A stretch of 9,090 nucleotides of DNA, from contig JAEZLB010000316.1 of NCBI GenBank assembly GCA_023435945.1, forward strand, positions 1 to 9,090. Reading direction: 5' to 3'. Positions 1 through 6,218 of this stretch are shown here, piece by piece; the stretch's first letter is position 1, and each line of letters opens with the position of its first letter. Origin of the DNA: Pseudomonadota bacterium (GTDB lineage Bacteria; Pseudomonadota; Gammaproteobacteria; Burkholderiales; Burkholderiaceae_D). The notes beneath the pieces are model-generated. The model saw only the letters and a list, made by a program, of their open reading frames with translations. It had not been told where the DNA came from and ran no database searches. Both the position numbers and the translations under genes were made by a program.

Positions 1-23
1 GGTCCTGTTGATCGAAGTCTTCT

Positions 24-767
24 TCAGGGTGTGTCGCCGGTCTCGTTTTTTACTGCGCCTAAACCGTCCAGCACGGTATCGGCTTTTTGTTTCAGATGTC
101 CTCGCAGGATTGCCGCGAGTCGCGCGCCATCGCGTGCTGCCAGTAACTCGACCATTTCCGCATGCTCGCGAGCCGCCTTGTCCCATTTGGCCTGATCGAA
201 GTTGGAACGGAAGCGCAGATTCTGGATGCGCAGATTCAGGGTGGCATAAACCTGCGATAGCAAGCGGTTGCGGGCAGCGCGGTTGATGAGGTTATGGATG
301 CTGTGGTTGAGACGGTAGTAGGCAGGCATGTCCTTGCGGGCATGGCAGGCCAGCATTTCGAAAGTCAGGGCCTTGATCTCAGCCACTTCTTCATCAGTGA
401 TTCGCTGGCACGCGAGTTCGCCCGACAGTGCTTCCAGGGCACTCATGACTTCAAAGCTTTCCCGAATGTCTGCCGCGGATAGGGCTACTACCTGGGCGCC
501 GCGATTAGGCTGAATCTGCACCAGGCCTTCGGCGGAAAGCAGGCGGAATGCTTCTCGCAGAGGGGTGCGTGACACACCCAGGCGATCACACAGTTCACGC
601 TCATTAAGGCGGGTTCCAGCTGGAAGTTCGCCTTCCGTGATCAGGTTGCGCAAGCGGTTGGCGACAGCGGCAGGGAGCGTTTGCCTGTCCACCGCCTCTG
701 CGGTAGCAGAAATCAAGGGAATCGGCAGGGCTACCTGCGGGCCGGAATTGTCGGAATGATTTTCCAT
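24..767 (-). CDS. GntR-family (FCD subfamily) transcriptional regulator
   Basis: This is a DNA-binding ligand-responsive regulator of 247 aa, a normal length for the FCD subgroup. Residues about 33-93 form the GntR winged helix-turn-helix, with the typical run LNERELCDRLGVSRTPLREA at 54-73 followed by the wing around QPNRG. Residues about 99-228 form the all-helical FCD effector domain; H158, H202 and H224, with N154 near the usual Asp position, fit the FCD metal/carboxylate site. The ATG at 767 is the only sensible start, since the next Met lies inside the effector domain. No clear Shine-Dalgarno precedes it (TAGTTCT only). The gene is divergent from the aminotransferase-transporter cluster, and a GTATAC-centred palindrome lies 20-34 bp upstream of its start. 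Inferred role: autoregulated repressor of the cluster, relieved by a carboxylate or pathway product. The family call is very secure; the ligand is unknown. Confidence 0.95.
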   Translation of the reverse strand: MENHSDNSGPQVALPIPLISATAEAVDRQTLPAAVANRLRNLITEGELPAGTRLNERELCDRLGVSRTPLREAFRLLSAEGLVQIQPNRGAQVVALSAADIRESFEVMSALEALSGELACQRITDEEVAEIKALTFEMLACHARKDMPAYYRLNHSIHNLINRAARNRLLSQVYATLNLRIQNLRFRSNFDQAKWDKAAREHAEMVELLAARDGARLAAILRGHLKQKADTVLDGLGAVKNETGDTP

Positions 768-786
768 AGAACTACGAATATATCAA

Positions 787-801
787 ATTTTGTATACCAA
801 A
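787..801. promoter_or_regulatory. Putative GntR/FCD operator, regulator-proximal copy
   Basis: The site reads ATTTTGTATACCAAA. Bases 788-801 form a 14-bp palindrome around GTATAC in which six of seven base pairs match. Pseudopalindromes with GT and AC half-sites around a short centre are characteristic of FadR/LldR-type FCD regulators. It is identical to the copy at 958-972 and lies 20-34 bp upstream of the regulator's start codon, a position suited to autorepression. Assignment to this particular regulator is inference from adjacency. Confidence 0.7.
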
Positions 802-857
802 TGCATATTGGACGGTTGGGTTGTTCCAAATCAAAGGGTACGGGTTTATTGGTTCTT

Positions 858-875
858 TCACAGATTATCCTGTGA
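858..875. repeat. Short inverted repeat TCACAG-N6-CTGTGA
   Basis: Perfect 6-bp arms at 858-863 and 870-875 are separated by 6 bp, midway between the two putative operators. The half-site order is the reverse of the CRP consensus (TGTGA-N6-TCACA), so it is not called a CRP site. It could bind another dimeric regulator or be chance in an AT-rich region. Confidence 0.3.
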
Positions 876-925
876 GATTCTAATTTAAAAGAGGGTTGCT
901 GATTCTACACAGATAAAAAAATTCC

Positions 926-955
926 TTGCGGAATAGTAAATTTTTGCTTTAGATT
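926..955 (+). promoter_or_regulatory. Possible sigma70-type promoter for the aminotransferase-transporter cluster
   Basis: TTGCGG (926-931) and TAGATT (950-955) are 18 bp apart and match the -35 and -10 consensus at 3/6 and 4/6 positions. A start about 7 bp downstream would fall inside the operator copy at 958-972, giving a simple steric repression arrangement. The match is weak and rests mainly on position. Confidence 0.3.
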
Positions 956-957
956 GT

Positions 958-972
958 ATTTTGTATACCAAA
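958..972. promoter_or_regulatory. Putative GntR/FCD operator, cluster-proximal copy
   Basis: This is an exact 15-bp copy of the site at 787-801, again centred on GTATAC (963-968). It ends 19 bp before the aminotransferase start codon, so a bound dimer would cover the expected transcription start or early leader and block the operon. Recurrence of the identical sequence at both divergent genes is the main evidence; 15-bp identity by chance within 224 bp is very unlikely. Confidence 0.72.
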
Positions 973-991
973 ACATCCGTGGAGATTACAC

Positions 992-2206
992 ATGCTGACG
1001 CTGAATTCTCATCCCTCTGGCCGACATTTCCTGCAGATCCCTGGGCCCTCTACCGTTCCTGATCGCGTACTGCGAGCTATTGATAACGGAACCATAGATC
1101 ATCGCGGTCCCGAGTTCGCGGTACTAGGCAAGACAGTGCTGGATGGGATGAAAAAGATATTCAAGACTGATTCTCATGTAGTGATTTATCCGGCCTCAGG
1201 TACCGGCGCCTGGGAAGCGGCGCTGGCGAATACCTTATCACCAGGCGATCTGGTATTGATGGTGGAGACCGGGCACTTTGCGACACTCTGGAAGAAAATG
1301 GCGGACAGACTGGGCCTGGAAGTCGAGTTTTTGTCCGGGGACTGGCGTCATGGCGCCGACCCCGAGCAGATCGAAGCCCGCTTGACCGCCGACAAGAACC
1401 ATCGAATCAAGGCCGTGTGTGTGGTGCATAACGAGACCTCAACCGGCGTAACCAGCCGTATCGGCGAGATACGCAAGGCGATCGACCGCAGCAAGCATCC
1501 TGCCTTATACATGGTGGACACCATTTCGTCGCTGGCATCGATCGATTACCGGCATGACGAATGGGGCGTCGACGTCACTGTCTCCGGGTCGCAAAAAGGC
1601 CTGATGTTGCCGCCCGGCCTGTCATTCAATGCGATCAGCGCAAAAGCACTGGAGGCATCCAAGACAGCACGTCTGCCACGATCGTATTGGGACTGGCAAG
1701 ACATGATCACCATTAATGCGACCGGCTATTTTCCCTACACGCCCGCGACCAATCTTCTGTACGGATTGCATGAGGCGCTGGAAATGCTGTTCGAGGAAGG
1801 ACTGGACAATGTGTTCGCGCGCCATGACCGCCACGCCGAAGCGACGCGTCGTGCCGTGCGTGCATGGGGGCTGGAAATTCTCTGCCAGAACCCCAACGAG
1901 TACAGCTCCGTACTGACCGGGGTGGTAATGCCGGACGGCCATAATGCCGATGCATTCCGCAAAGTAGTGCTGCAGAACTTCAATATGTCTCTGGGCCAGG
2001 GACTAACCAAATTGTCGGGCAGGGTATTCCGTATCGGACATCTCGGCTATTTCAACGATTTGACATTGTGCGGCACTTTGGCGGGTATCGAAATGGGTCT
2101 TTCGCTCGTCAAAGTCCCGTATCAGCAAGGAGGATTGCAGGAGGCCATGGCCTATCTGGCAGAAACCGCCGGAAGCAACGTGGTCGCCAAGCTCGATGCA
2201 GCATAA
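992..2206 (+). CDS. Class V aminotransferase, serine/alanine/aspartate-glyoxylate aminotransferase group
   Basis: This is a 404-aa PLP-dependent fold-type I enzyme. Visible signatures are IPGPSTVP (16-23) at the substrate-entry end, PASGTGAWE (67-75) for PLP phosphate binding, HNETSTG (146-152), the pyridine-nitrogen Asp in MVDTISS (D176), the Schiff-base Lys in SGSQKG (K202) and a carboxylate-binding Arg in FRIGHLG (R347). These are typical of enzymes that move an amino group from serine, alanine or aspartate to glyoxylate, making glycine; relatives include SgaA, BhcA and PucG. GGAGA at 981-985 precedes the ATG by 6 bp. It is the first gene of the cluster, 53 bp before the Bug receptor. The other beta-hydroxyaspartate-cycle genes and serine-cycle genes are not in the window, so the donor substrate is left open. 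It may process the imported substrate or scavenge glyoxylate. The family is certain, the substrate is not. Confidence 0.93.
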   Translation: MLTLNSHPSGRHFLQIPGPSTVPDRVLRAIDNGTIDHRGPEFAVLGKTVLDGMKKIFKTDSHVVIYPASGTGAWEAALANTLSPGDLVLMVETGHFATLWKKMADRLGLEVEFLSGDWRHGADPEQIEARLTADKNHRIKAVCVVHNETSTGVTSRIGEIRKAIDRSKHPALYMVDTISSLASIDYRHDEWGVDVTVSGSQKGLMLPPGLSFNAISAKALEASKTARLPRSYWDWQDMITINATGYFPYTPATNLLYGLHEALEMLFEEGLDNVFARHDRHAEATRRAVRAWGLEILCQNPNEYSSVLTGVVMPDGHNADAFRKVVLQNFNMSLGQGLTKLSGRVFRIGHLGYFNDLTLCGTLAGIEMGLSLVKVPYQQGGLQEAMAYLAETAGSNVVAKLDAA

Positions 2207-2259
2207 ATAACGATACGTCGGAATATCCGGCATTTTGAAATCACCTGGAGGAGACAACC

Positions 2260-3285
2260 ATGGTTCATATGATGCAAAGGCTGGTAAAGAAAAATACCCT
2301 GATGCCCCTGTCGGTTGCGGCCTTGGCCGCAGCGATGCTGTCGTCCCCGGCAGCGGCATGGGAGCCCAACAAGCCGGTGGAAGTCATCGTGCCCGCAGGG
2401 GCGGGCGGCGCTTCCGACCAGATGGCGCGCACTATTCAGGCCATCGTTACCAAGCATCAGTTGATGAAGCAGCCCATGACCATATTGAACAAGGGCGGCG
2501 CAAGCGGTGCCGAGGGCATCATGGACGTCAAAAATTCCCCCAACAATCCGCATAAGCTGATGGTGGCATTTTCCGCCATCTACACGCTGCCGATGTCGGT
2601 CGGCCTGCCGTTCAACTGGCGTGATCTCAATCCGGTGGCCATGATCGCCGTGGACGAGTTCGTGTTGTGGAACCATGCCGAAGCGCCGCAAAAAACGCCC
2701 AAGGAATTTCTTGACGCCGCAAAAGCAGTGCCGCCCGGAACCTTCAAGATGGGCGGGACCGGCACCAAGCGCGAAGATCACATTATTACCATCGCGCTCG
2801 AAAAGGCATCCGGCGCAAAATTCTCTTACATTCCCTACACCAGCGGCAGCCAGGCAGCGACCCAACTGGTGGGCAAGCATACCGATTCCAACGTCAATAA
2901 CCCCAGCGAAAGCGTTGCCCAATGGCGCGCCGGCCAAGTGCGGGCCCTGTGCGTTTTCGCCGAGCAGCGCATGAGTTACAAGGATAAAGTCACCGCTGAC
3001 ATGGCGTGGTCGGATGTTCCTACATGCAAGGAATCGGGTATCGACGTGCAATATCAGATGTTGCGTGGTTTCTTCCTGCCACCCAAGACTACCAAGGAGC
3101 AGTCTGCGTTCTACGCGGACCTGCTGAAGAAAGTGACTGACACGCCGGACTGGAAAGAGTATCTCGCCAAACAGGCGCTCAAGGAGAACTATCTACGTGG
3201 TGCGGAGTTCGTCAAGTTCCTTGAAAAGGATGAAGCCTTCCACAACGAGCTGATGACTGAAGCCGGCTGGGCGGTGAAGAAGTAA
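2260..3285 (+). CDS. Tripartite tricarboxylate transporter periplasmic receptor (Bug/TctC family)
   Basis: This 341-aa secreted solute-binding protein captures a carboxylate in the periplasm and delivers it to TctAB. Residues 1-33 are a Sec signal peptide: basic KK at 10-11, a hydrophobic Ala/Leu-rich core, and predicted cleavage after the AAA at 31-33. The mature protein opens with the Bug signature NKPVEVIVPAGAGGASDQMA (37-56). Further family landmarks are the NKGGASGAEG loop (77-86), MGGTGTKREDH (164-174) and VNNPSESVAQWRAGQVRAL (212-230). A strong GGAGGAG (2247-2253) sits 6 bp before the chosen ATG; Met4 and Met5 are weaker alternatives. Length and architecture are intact. Bug receptors bind diverse organic and amino acids, and the ligand cannot be read from sequence; the neighbouring aminotransferase and CoA enzymes suggest a carboxylate that is catabolised, possibly an amino acid. 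Confidence 0.95.
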   Translation: MVHMMQRLVKKNTLMPLSVAALAAAMLSSPAAAWEPNKPVEVIVPAGAGGASDQMARTIQAIVTKHQLMKQPMTILNKGGASGAEGIMDVKNSPNNPHKLMVAFSAIYTLPMSVGLPFNWRDLNPVAMIAVDEFVLWNHAEAPQKTPKEFLDAAKAVPPGTFKMGGTGTKREDHIITIALEKASGAKFSYIPYTSGSQAATQLVGKHTDSNVNNPSESVAQWRAGQVRALCVFAEQRMSYKDKVTADMAWSDVPTCKESGIDVQYQMLRGFFLPPKTTKEQSAFYADLLKKVTDTPDWKEYLAKQALKENYLRGAEFVKFLEKDEAFHNELMTEAGWAVKK

Positions 3286-3306
3286 GTTCATTATTGACCA
3301 GCCAGC

Positions 3307-3312
3307 GGGAGG
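3307..3312 (+). promoter_or_regulatory. Ribosome binding site fixing the tctB start
   Basis: GGGAGG ends 5 bp before the ATG at 3318. An in-frame TTG at 3294, only 8 bp after the tctC stop, would add eight residues but has no ribosome binding site, so the ATG is preferred. Confidence 0.75.
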
Positions 3313-3317
3313 TGGAC

Positions 3318-3833
3318 ATGGAGCAGAAAGAAACGCATGACCGCCCGCCTGGCGGCGGTCCGTCGCGCAGCAACGTTGAAACGATTGTCGCCCTTGTAGT
3401 TTTTTTCATTGGCGTCGTCATGGTAGTGGATAACTACCGGCTAGGCGCAGGGTGGGCGACCGACGGGCCGCAGTCCGGCTATTTTCCTCTACGGATAGGC
3501 GTCATTCTTTGCATAGCGGCTATCTTCGTTTTCAGAAAATCATTGTTCGGCAAAAATCGAGACCATGATCCTTTCGTGACGTGGCCAGAGTTCAAGCGTG
3601 TACTGCAGGTGTTGTTGCCTACGATGGCCTATGTCCTGGCGATCCAGTTTTTGGGCATCTATGTCGCCTCTGCGATTTTTATCGGCGGATTCATGCGGGT
3701 AATGGACAAAAGCAGCTGGCTGTATGTCTTGTCGGTCGGCGTCGGTGTCAGCGCGATGCTGTTCTGGCTCTTCGAAATACAGTTCAAGGTGCCGTTGCCG
3801 AAAGGGCCGCTTGAAGCCATGCTGGGTTACTGA
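3318..3833 (+). CDS. Tripartite tricarboxylate transporter small membrane subunit (TctB family)
   Basis: This 171-aa inner-membrane protein is the small subunit of the transporter. It has a hydrophilic Pro/Gly-rich N-terminus (1-19), then hydrophobic segments at about 21-37, 57-74, 96-127 (probably two helices) and 133-152, as expected of the four- to five-helix TctB fold. Family features are GPQSGYFPLRIG (50-61, usually GPGFFP) after the first helix and the C-terminal FKVPLPKGPLE (156-166). It lies 32 bp after tctC and 24 bp before tctA, the usual gene order for these systems. TctB proteins diverge quickly, so identification rests on topology, these two motifs and position. Confidence 0.92.
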   Translation: MEQKETHDRPPGGGPSRSNVETIVALVVFFIGVVMVVDNYRLGAGWATDGPQSGYFPLRIGVILCIAAIFVFRKSLFGKNRDHDPFVTWPEFKRVLQVLLPTMAYVLAIQFLGIYVASAIFIGGFMRVMDKSSWLYVLSVGVGVSAMLFWLFEIQFKVPLPKGPLEAMLGY

Positions 3834-3857
3834 AATCTACGATCGGAGAAGCGCTAA

Positions 3858-5393
3858 ATGGAACAACTGGATGCTCTATTTGACGGGTTTGCCGTCGCGC
3901 TGAGCTGGTACAACATTCTCATGATGGCGATCGGCGTGGTGTTAGGCGTCCTTATCGGCGTCTTGCCGGGCTTGGGTGGGCCAAACGGCGTTGCGATTCT
4001 GTTGCCATTCACTTTCACCATGCCGCCCACCTCCGCGATCATCATGTTGTCTTGCATTTACTGGGGATCGCTTTTCGCCGGTGCTATCACCTCGGTACTG
4101 TTCAATATACCGGGAGAGCCATCGGCTGTTGCTACCACTTTCGATGGCTATCCGTTGGCGCAACAGGGCAAGGCGGGAGACGCGCTTACTGCATCGTTCA
4201 CAGCATCCTTCATCGGTTCCTTTTTTGGCGTACTGATGATCACCTTTCTGGCGCCCCTGGTATCGACGTTTGCGCTTAAATTCGGGCCGCCTGAGTTCTT
4301 TGCTGTATTCCTTCTCACGTTCTGCAGTTTCATCGGCGCGGACAGCAAGGCGCCGGCCAAAACCATCATTTCGATGATGCTTGGCTTCGGCATAGCAGCG
4401 ATAGGCATGGACACGGTCAGCGGCGAACTGCGCATGACATTCGGCTGGTATGAACTGTTGCGTGGCATCGACTTCCTGGTTGTGGTGATCGGCTTGTTCG
4501 GATTCGGAGAAATCCTCCTCACCATGGAGGAAGGGCTTGCATTCGAAGGCAAGCGCGCCAAGATTAACCTCAGGGTGGTATGGGATACCTGGAAAAAGAT
4601 GCCTGGCTACTGGCTGACGCTGCTTCGCAGTTCCGTCGTCGGCTGCTGGATGGGCATTACACCCGGTGGCGCGACGGCTGCTTCCTTCATGGGTTACGGC
4701 ATTGCGAAGCGATTCTCATCGAATGGAGACAAGTTTGGCAGCGGACAGCTGGAGGGTGTCATCGCGCCGGAAACGTCGAGCAATGCAGCCGGTACCGCAG
4801 CCTTGTTGCCGATGCTGGCATTGGGTATTCCCGGATCTGCCACGGCAGCCGTGCTGCTGGGCGGCTTGATGATCTGGGGGCTGCAACCGGGACCGCTTCT
4901 GTTCGTCGAGCAGAAAGACTTCGTCTGGGGGCTGATTGCCAGCATGTATCTCGGTAACCTGGCCTCGCTGGTCGTCGTTCTGACCACGGTGCCGCTTTTC
5001 GCGGCGATCCTGCGCATCCCGTTTTCGATTATCGCGCCGGTGATCATCGTCGTGTGCGCCATTGGTGCGTATGCCGTTTTTGGCGCCATGCTCGATATCT
5101 GGTTCATGGTGTTCTTCGGCATTGTCGGATATATCCTGAAGAAGCTGGATTATCCGCTGGCGCCGCTGGTACTGGCGCTGGTGCTGGGCAACCGAATGGA
5201 ATCTGCATTCCGCCAGTCCATGATCGGACCGAACGGCGGTATGAGCGCTTTCTGGTCCAACGCGCTGGTGGGCACCATTACCGCGCTGGCTATTCTGATG
5301 CTGATATGGCCGTTGATTTCTTTCTCGCTGCGCAAAATCAGGAGTATGTCCGGCAGCAGTCAAATGGCGGCAAAGCGGATGCCTCCGACCTGA
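3858..5393 (+). CDS. Tripartite tricarboxylate transporter large membrane subunit (TctA family)
   Basis: This 511-aa polytopic inner-membrane permease forms the translocation path with TctB and takes substrate from the Bug receptor, probably driven by an ion gradient. The two family repeats are clear. The first has GVLPGLGGPNGVAILLP (34-50) and FNIPGEPSAVATTFDGYPLA (82-101). The second has TPGGATAASFMGYGIAKRF (268-286), IAPETSSNA (302-310) and LGIPGSATAAVLLGGLMIWG (322-341), leading into LQPGP. About ten to twelve hydrophobic segments are visible and the length is typical. GGAGAAG (3845-3851) precedes the ATG by 6 bp. The conserved PGLG and IPG motifs are intact, so the transporter should be functional. 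The substrate is unknown. Confidence 0.97.
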   Translation: MEQLDALFDGFAVALSWYNILMMAIGVVLGVLIGVLPGLGGPNGVAILLPFTFTMPPTSAIIMLSCIYWGSLFAGAITSVLFNIPGEPSAVATTFDGYPLAQQGKAGDALTASFTASFIGSFFGVLMITFLAPLVSTFALKFGPPEFFAVFLLTFCSFIGADSKAPAKTIISMMLGFGIAAIGMDTVSGELRMTFGWYELLRGIDFLVVVIGLFGFGEILLTMEEGLAFEGKRAKINLRVVWDTWKKMPGYWLTLLRSSVVGCWMGITPGGATAASFMGYGIAKRFSSNGDKFGSGQLEGVIAPETSSNAAGTAALLPMLALGIPGSATAAVLLGGLMIWGLQPGPLLFVEQKDFVWGLIASMYLGNLASLVVVLTTVPLFAAILRIPFSIIAPVIIVVCAIGAYAVFGAMLDIWFMVFFGIVGYILKKLDYPLAPLVLALVLGNRMESAFRQSMIGPNGGMSAFWSNALVGTITALAILMLIWPLISFSLRKIRSMSGSSQMAAKRMPPT

Positions 5394-5433
5394 AGCGTGA
5401 CGATTATCAGGAACATCTCACCATTGCGTTGGG

Positions 5434-5459
5434 CATATCGGGCCAGTCGGGCCCATGTG
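5434..5459 (+). other. Hairpin in the tctA-glcG gap
   Basis: CATAT (5434-5438), a bulged C5439 and GGGCC (5440-5444) pair with GGCCC (5450-5454) and ATGTG (5455-5459), leaving a 5-nt loop. This gives ten base pairs including one G-U. No T run follows, so it is not a standard intrinsic terminator. It ends 24 bp before the glcG start codon and could stabilise or process the mRNA between the transporter genes and the downstream genes. No experimental support; it may have no role. Confidence 0.35.
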
Positions 5460-5472
5460 TTGAAAAAAATGA

Positions 5473-5479
5473 AGGGGAG
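5473..5479 (+). promoter_or_regulatory. Ribosome binding site fixing the glcG-like start
   Basis: AGGGGAG lies 4 bp before the ATG at 5484. The reading frame is open back to an ATG at 5397, but that extension has no ribosome binding site, would begin 3 bp after the tctA stop and runs through the hairpin at 5434-5459. The shorter start also fits the family length. Confidence 0.7.
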
Positions 5480-5483
5480 TCAA

Positions 5484-5930
5484 ATGACGGATGCCCGCAC
5501 CGGCTTGCCATTGACGACGAAGTACTGCCTCACCCTGGAAACAGTCAAGGCGATCGCTGCCGCAGCCCATGCAGTAGCGACCGACAACGAGTGGAAAGTA
5601 AGCATTGCTATCGTAGACGATGGCGCCAATCTGCTTTATCTGGAACGGTTGGATGGCGCACAAATAGCCAGTGCCGAGGTGGCCCAGGGCAAGGCCAGGA
5701 CCGCGATGCGTTACAAGCGGCCGTCCAGGGCCCTGGAAGAGGCAGTGGCGGGCGGGCGCACGGCGCTGGTCGCCGTGGGAGGTATCACGCCTTTGCAGGG
5801 CGCGGTTCCGCTTGTCTATGACGGAAACATCATTGGCGCTATCGGGGTTTCAGGCGTGTTGCCCTCCCAGGATGAGCAGGTCGCTGCGGCAGGCGCAAGC
5901 GTATTGTCTGCAATGACGCTGCAACGATGA
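5484..5930 (+). CDS. GlcG/HbpS family protein (DUF336)
   Basis: This is a small cytoplasmic-looking protein of 148 aa with no signal peptide. It has the complete family pattern: an N-terminal helix rich in Ala (about 19-34), VSIAIVDDGANLLYLERLDG (39-58), the Ala/Lys helix SAEVAQGKARTA (63-74), then VGGITPLQGAVPLVYDG (98-114) and IIGAIGVSGVLPSQDEQVAAAG (116-137). Members include GlcG of glycolate operons and the haem-binding HbpS; many lie in catabolic operons as accessory proteins of unclear function. The gene follows tctA by 90 bp and is probably cotranscribed. Its glycolate-operon association fits the glyoxylate aminotransferase at the head of the cluster, but that link is inference. No enzymatic activity can be assigned. 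Confidence 0.9.
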   Translation: MTDARTGLPLTTKYCLTLETVKAIAAAAHAVATDNEWKVSIAIVDDGANLLYLERLDGAQIASAEVAQGKARTAMRYKRPSRALEEAVAGGRTALVAVGGITPLQGAVPLVYDGNIIGAIGVSGVLPSQDEQVAAAGASVLSAMTLQR

Positions 5931-6214
5931 GTGAGCAGGGTATCGCCCGAGCCGGAAATGGGGCGGTGCGTATGTCCGAGCCGGTTGGCCAGGGGCCGAC
6001 AGAAGAGGCGTCCTGCGATCACACTCTCTCCGAAGCGATGCATCACGGTTTGTGCCTGTGCCAGGAATTTGCGCAGCGGGCAGATGAAACGTTCCCTTGT
6101 GGCGATGCCAGCGACGAGGGATGCTTCGGTTTGCAAAATAGTGAAGATTTCACATTGAATATGCCGCTTTCCCCACCAGGGAAAACCCAGGTTTTTTCAG
6201 TCGATGAAAGATGA
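5927..6214 (+). other. Gap between glcG and the CoA-transferase, with an unassigned 95-codon ORF
   Basis: The region 5931-6218 has no recognisable gene. One plus-strand ORF of 95 codons (5927-6214) starts by a 4-bp ATGA overlap with the glcG stop and ends 4 bp before the CoA-transferase ATG at 6219, the arrangement expected of a translationally coupled gene. The predicted peptide is acidic with five Cys and resembles no family I know. It has no Shine-Dalgarno, transmembrane segment or signal peptide. Other frames are also open here, including a 106-codon minus-strand frame at 5816-6136, which weakens the case for any of them. It could be a real orphan protein, a decayed remnant or leader RNA. 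Confidence 0.25.
6176..6197 (+). terminator. Weak terminator- or attenuator-like hairpin before the CoA-transferase gene
   Basis: CCAGGG (6176-6181) and CCCAGG (6186-6191) pair through five G-C pairs with one A-A mismatch around an AAAA loop, and TTTTTT (6192-6197) follows directly. An overlapping alternative is TTTCCC (6168-6173) with GGGAAA (6179-6184). The short stem predicts at best partial termination. Its place just before the CoA-transferase start could lower expression of the last two genes relative to the transporter genes. The structure is seen in the sequence; the function is inferred. Confidence 0.35.
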
Positions 6215-6218
6215 ACGC

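Larger units (their letters stand above)
768..991. promoter_or_regulatory. Divergent intergenic control region
   Basis: This AT-rich 224-bp region separates the GntR gene from the aminotransferase gene and must hold both promoters. It contains two copies of the 15-bp sequence ATTTTGTATACCAAA (787-801 and 958-972), each beside one of the start codons. In between are a TCACAG-N6-CTGTGA inverted repeat (858-875) and two copies of GATTCTA (876-882 and 901-907). No convincing ORF or RNA gene is seen. For the regulator, a TATATT element (minus strand, 782-777) could be a -10 box, which would give a very short or absent leader; this is speculative. Confidence 0.8.

Noticed and set aside
858..875. 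CRP binding site
   Set aside because: The half-sites are in the opposite order to the CRP consensus.
992..2206. Complete beta-hydroxyaspartate cycle
   Set aside because: Only the aminotransferase resembles that pathway; no reductase, aldolase or dehydratase partner is present, and the regulator is GntR/FCD.
2152..3051. A 299-codon minus-strand open frame
   Set aside because: It is antisense to the Bug receptor, shows no recognisable domain and has the composition of a shadow frame.
3294..3317. TTG start for tctB
   Set aside because: No ribosome binding site precedes it, whereas the ATG at 3318 has GGGAGG at the right spacing.
4716..5363. A 215-codon minus-strand open frame
   Set aside because: It is antisense to tctA; its translation is a low-complexity Arg/Gln/His-rich sequence with no domain.
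5397..5483. Extended N-terminus of the glcG-like gene
   Set aside because: It has no ribosome binding site, no resemblance to the family and overlaps a hairpin; the ATG at 5484 has a good site and gives family length.
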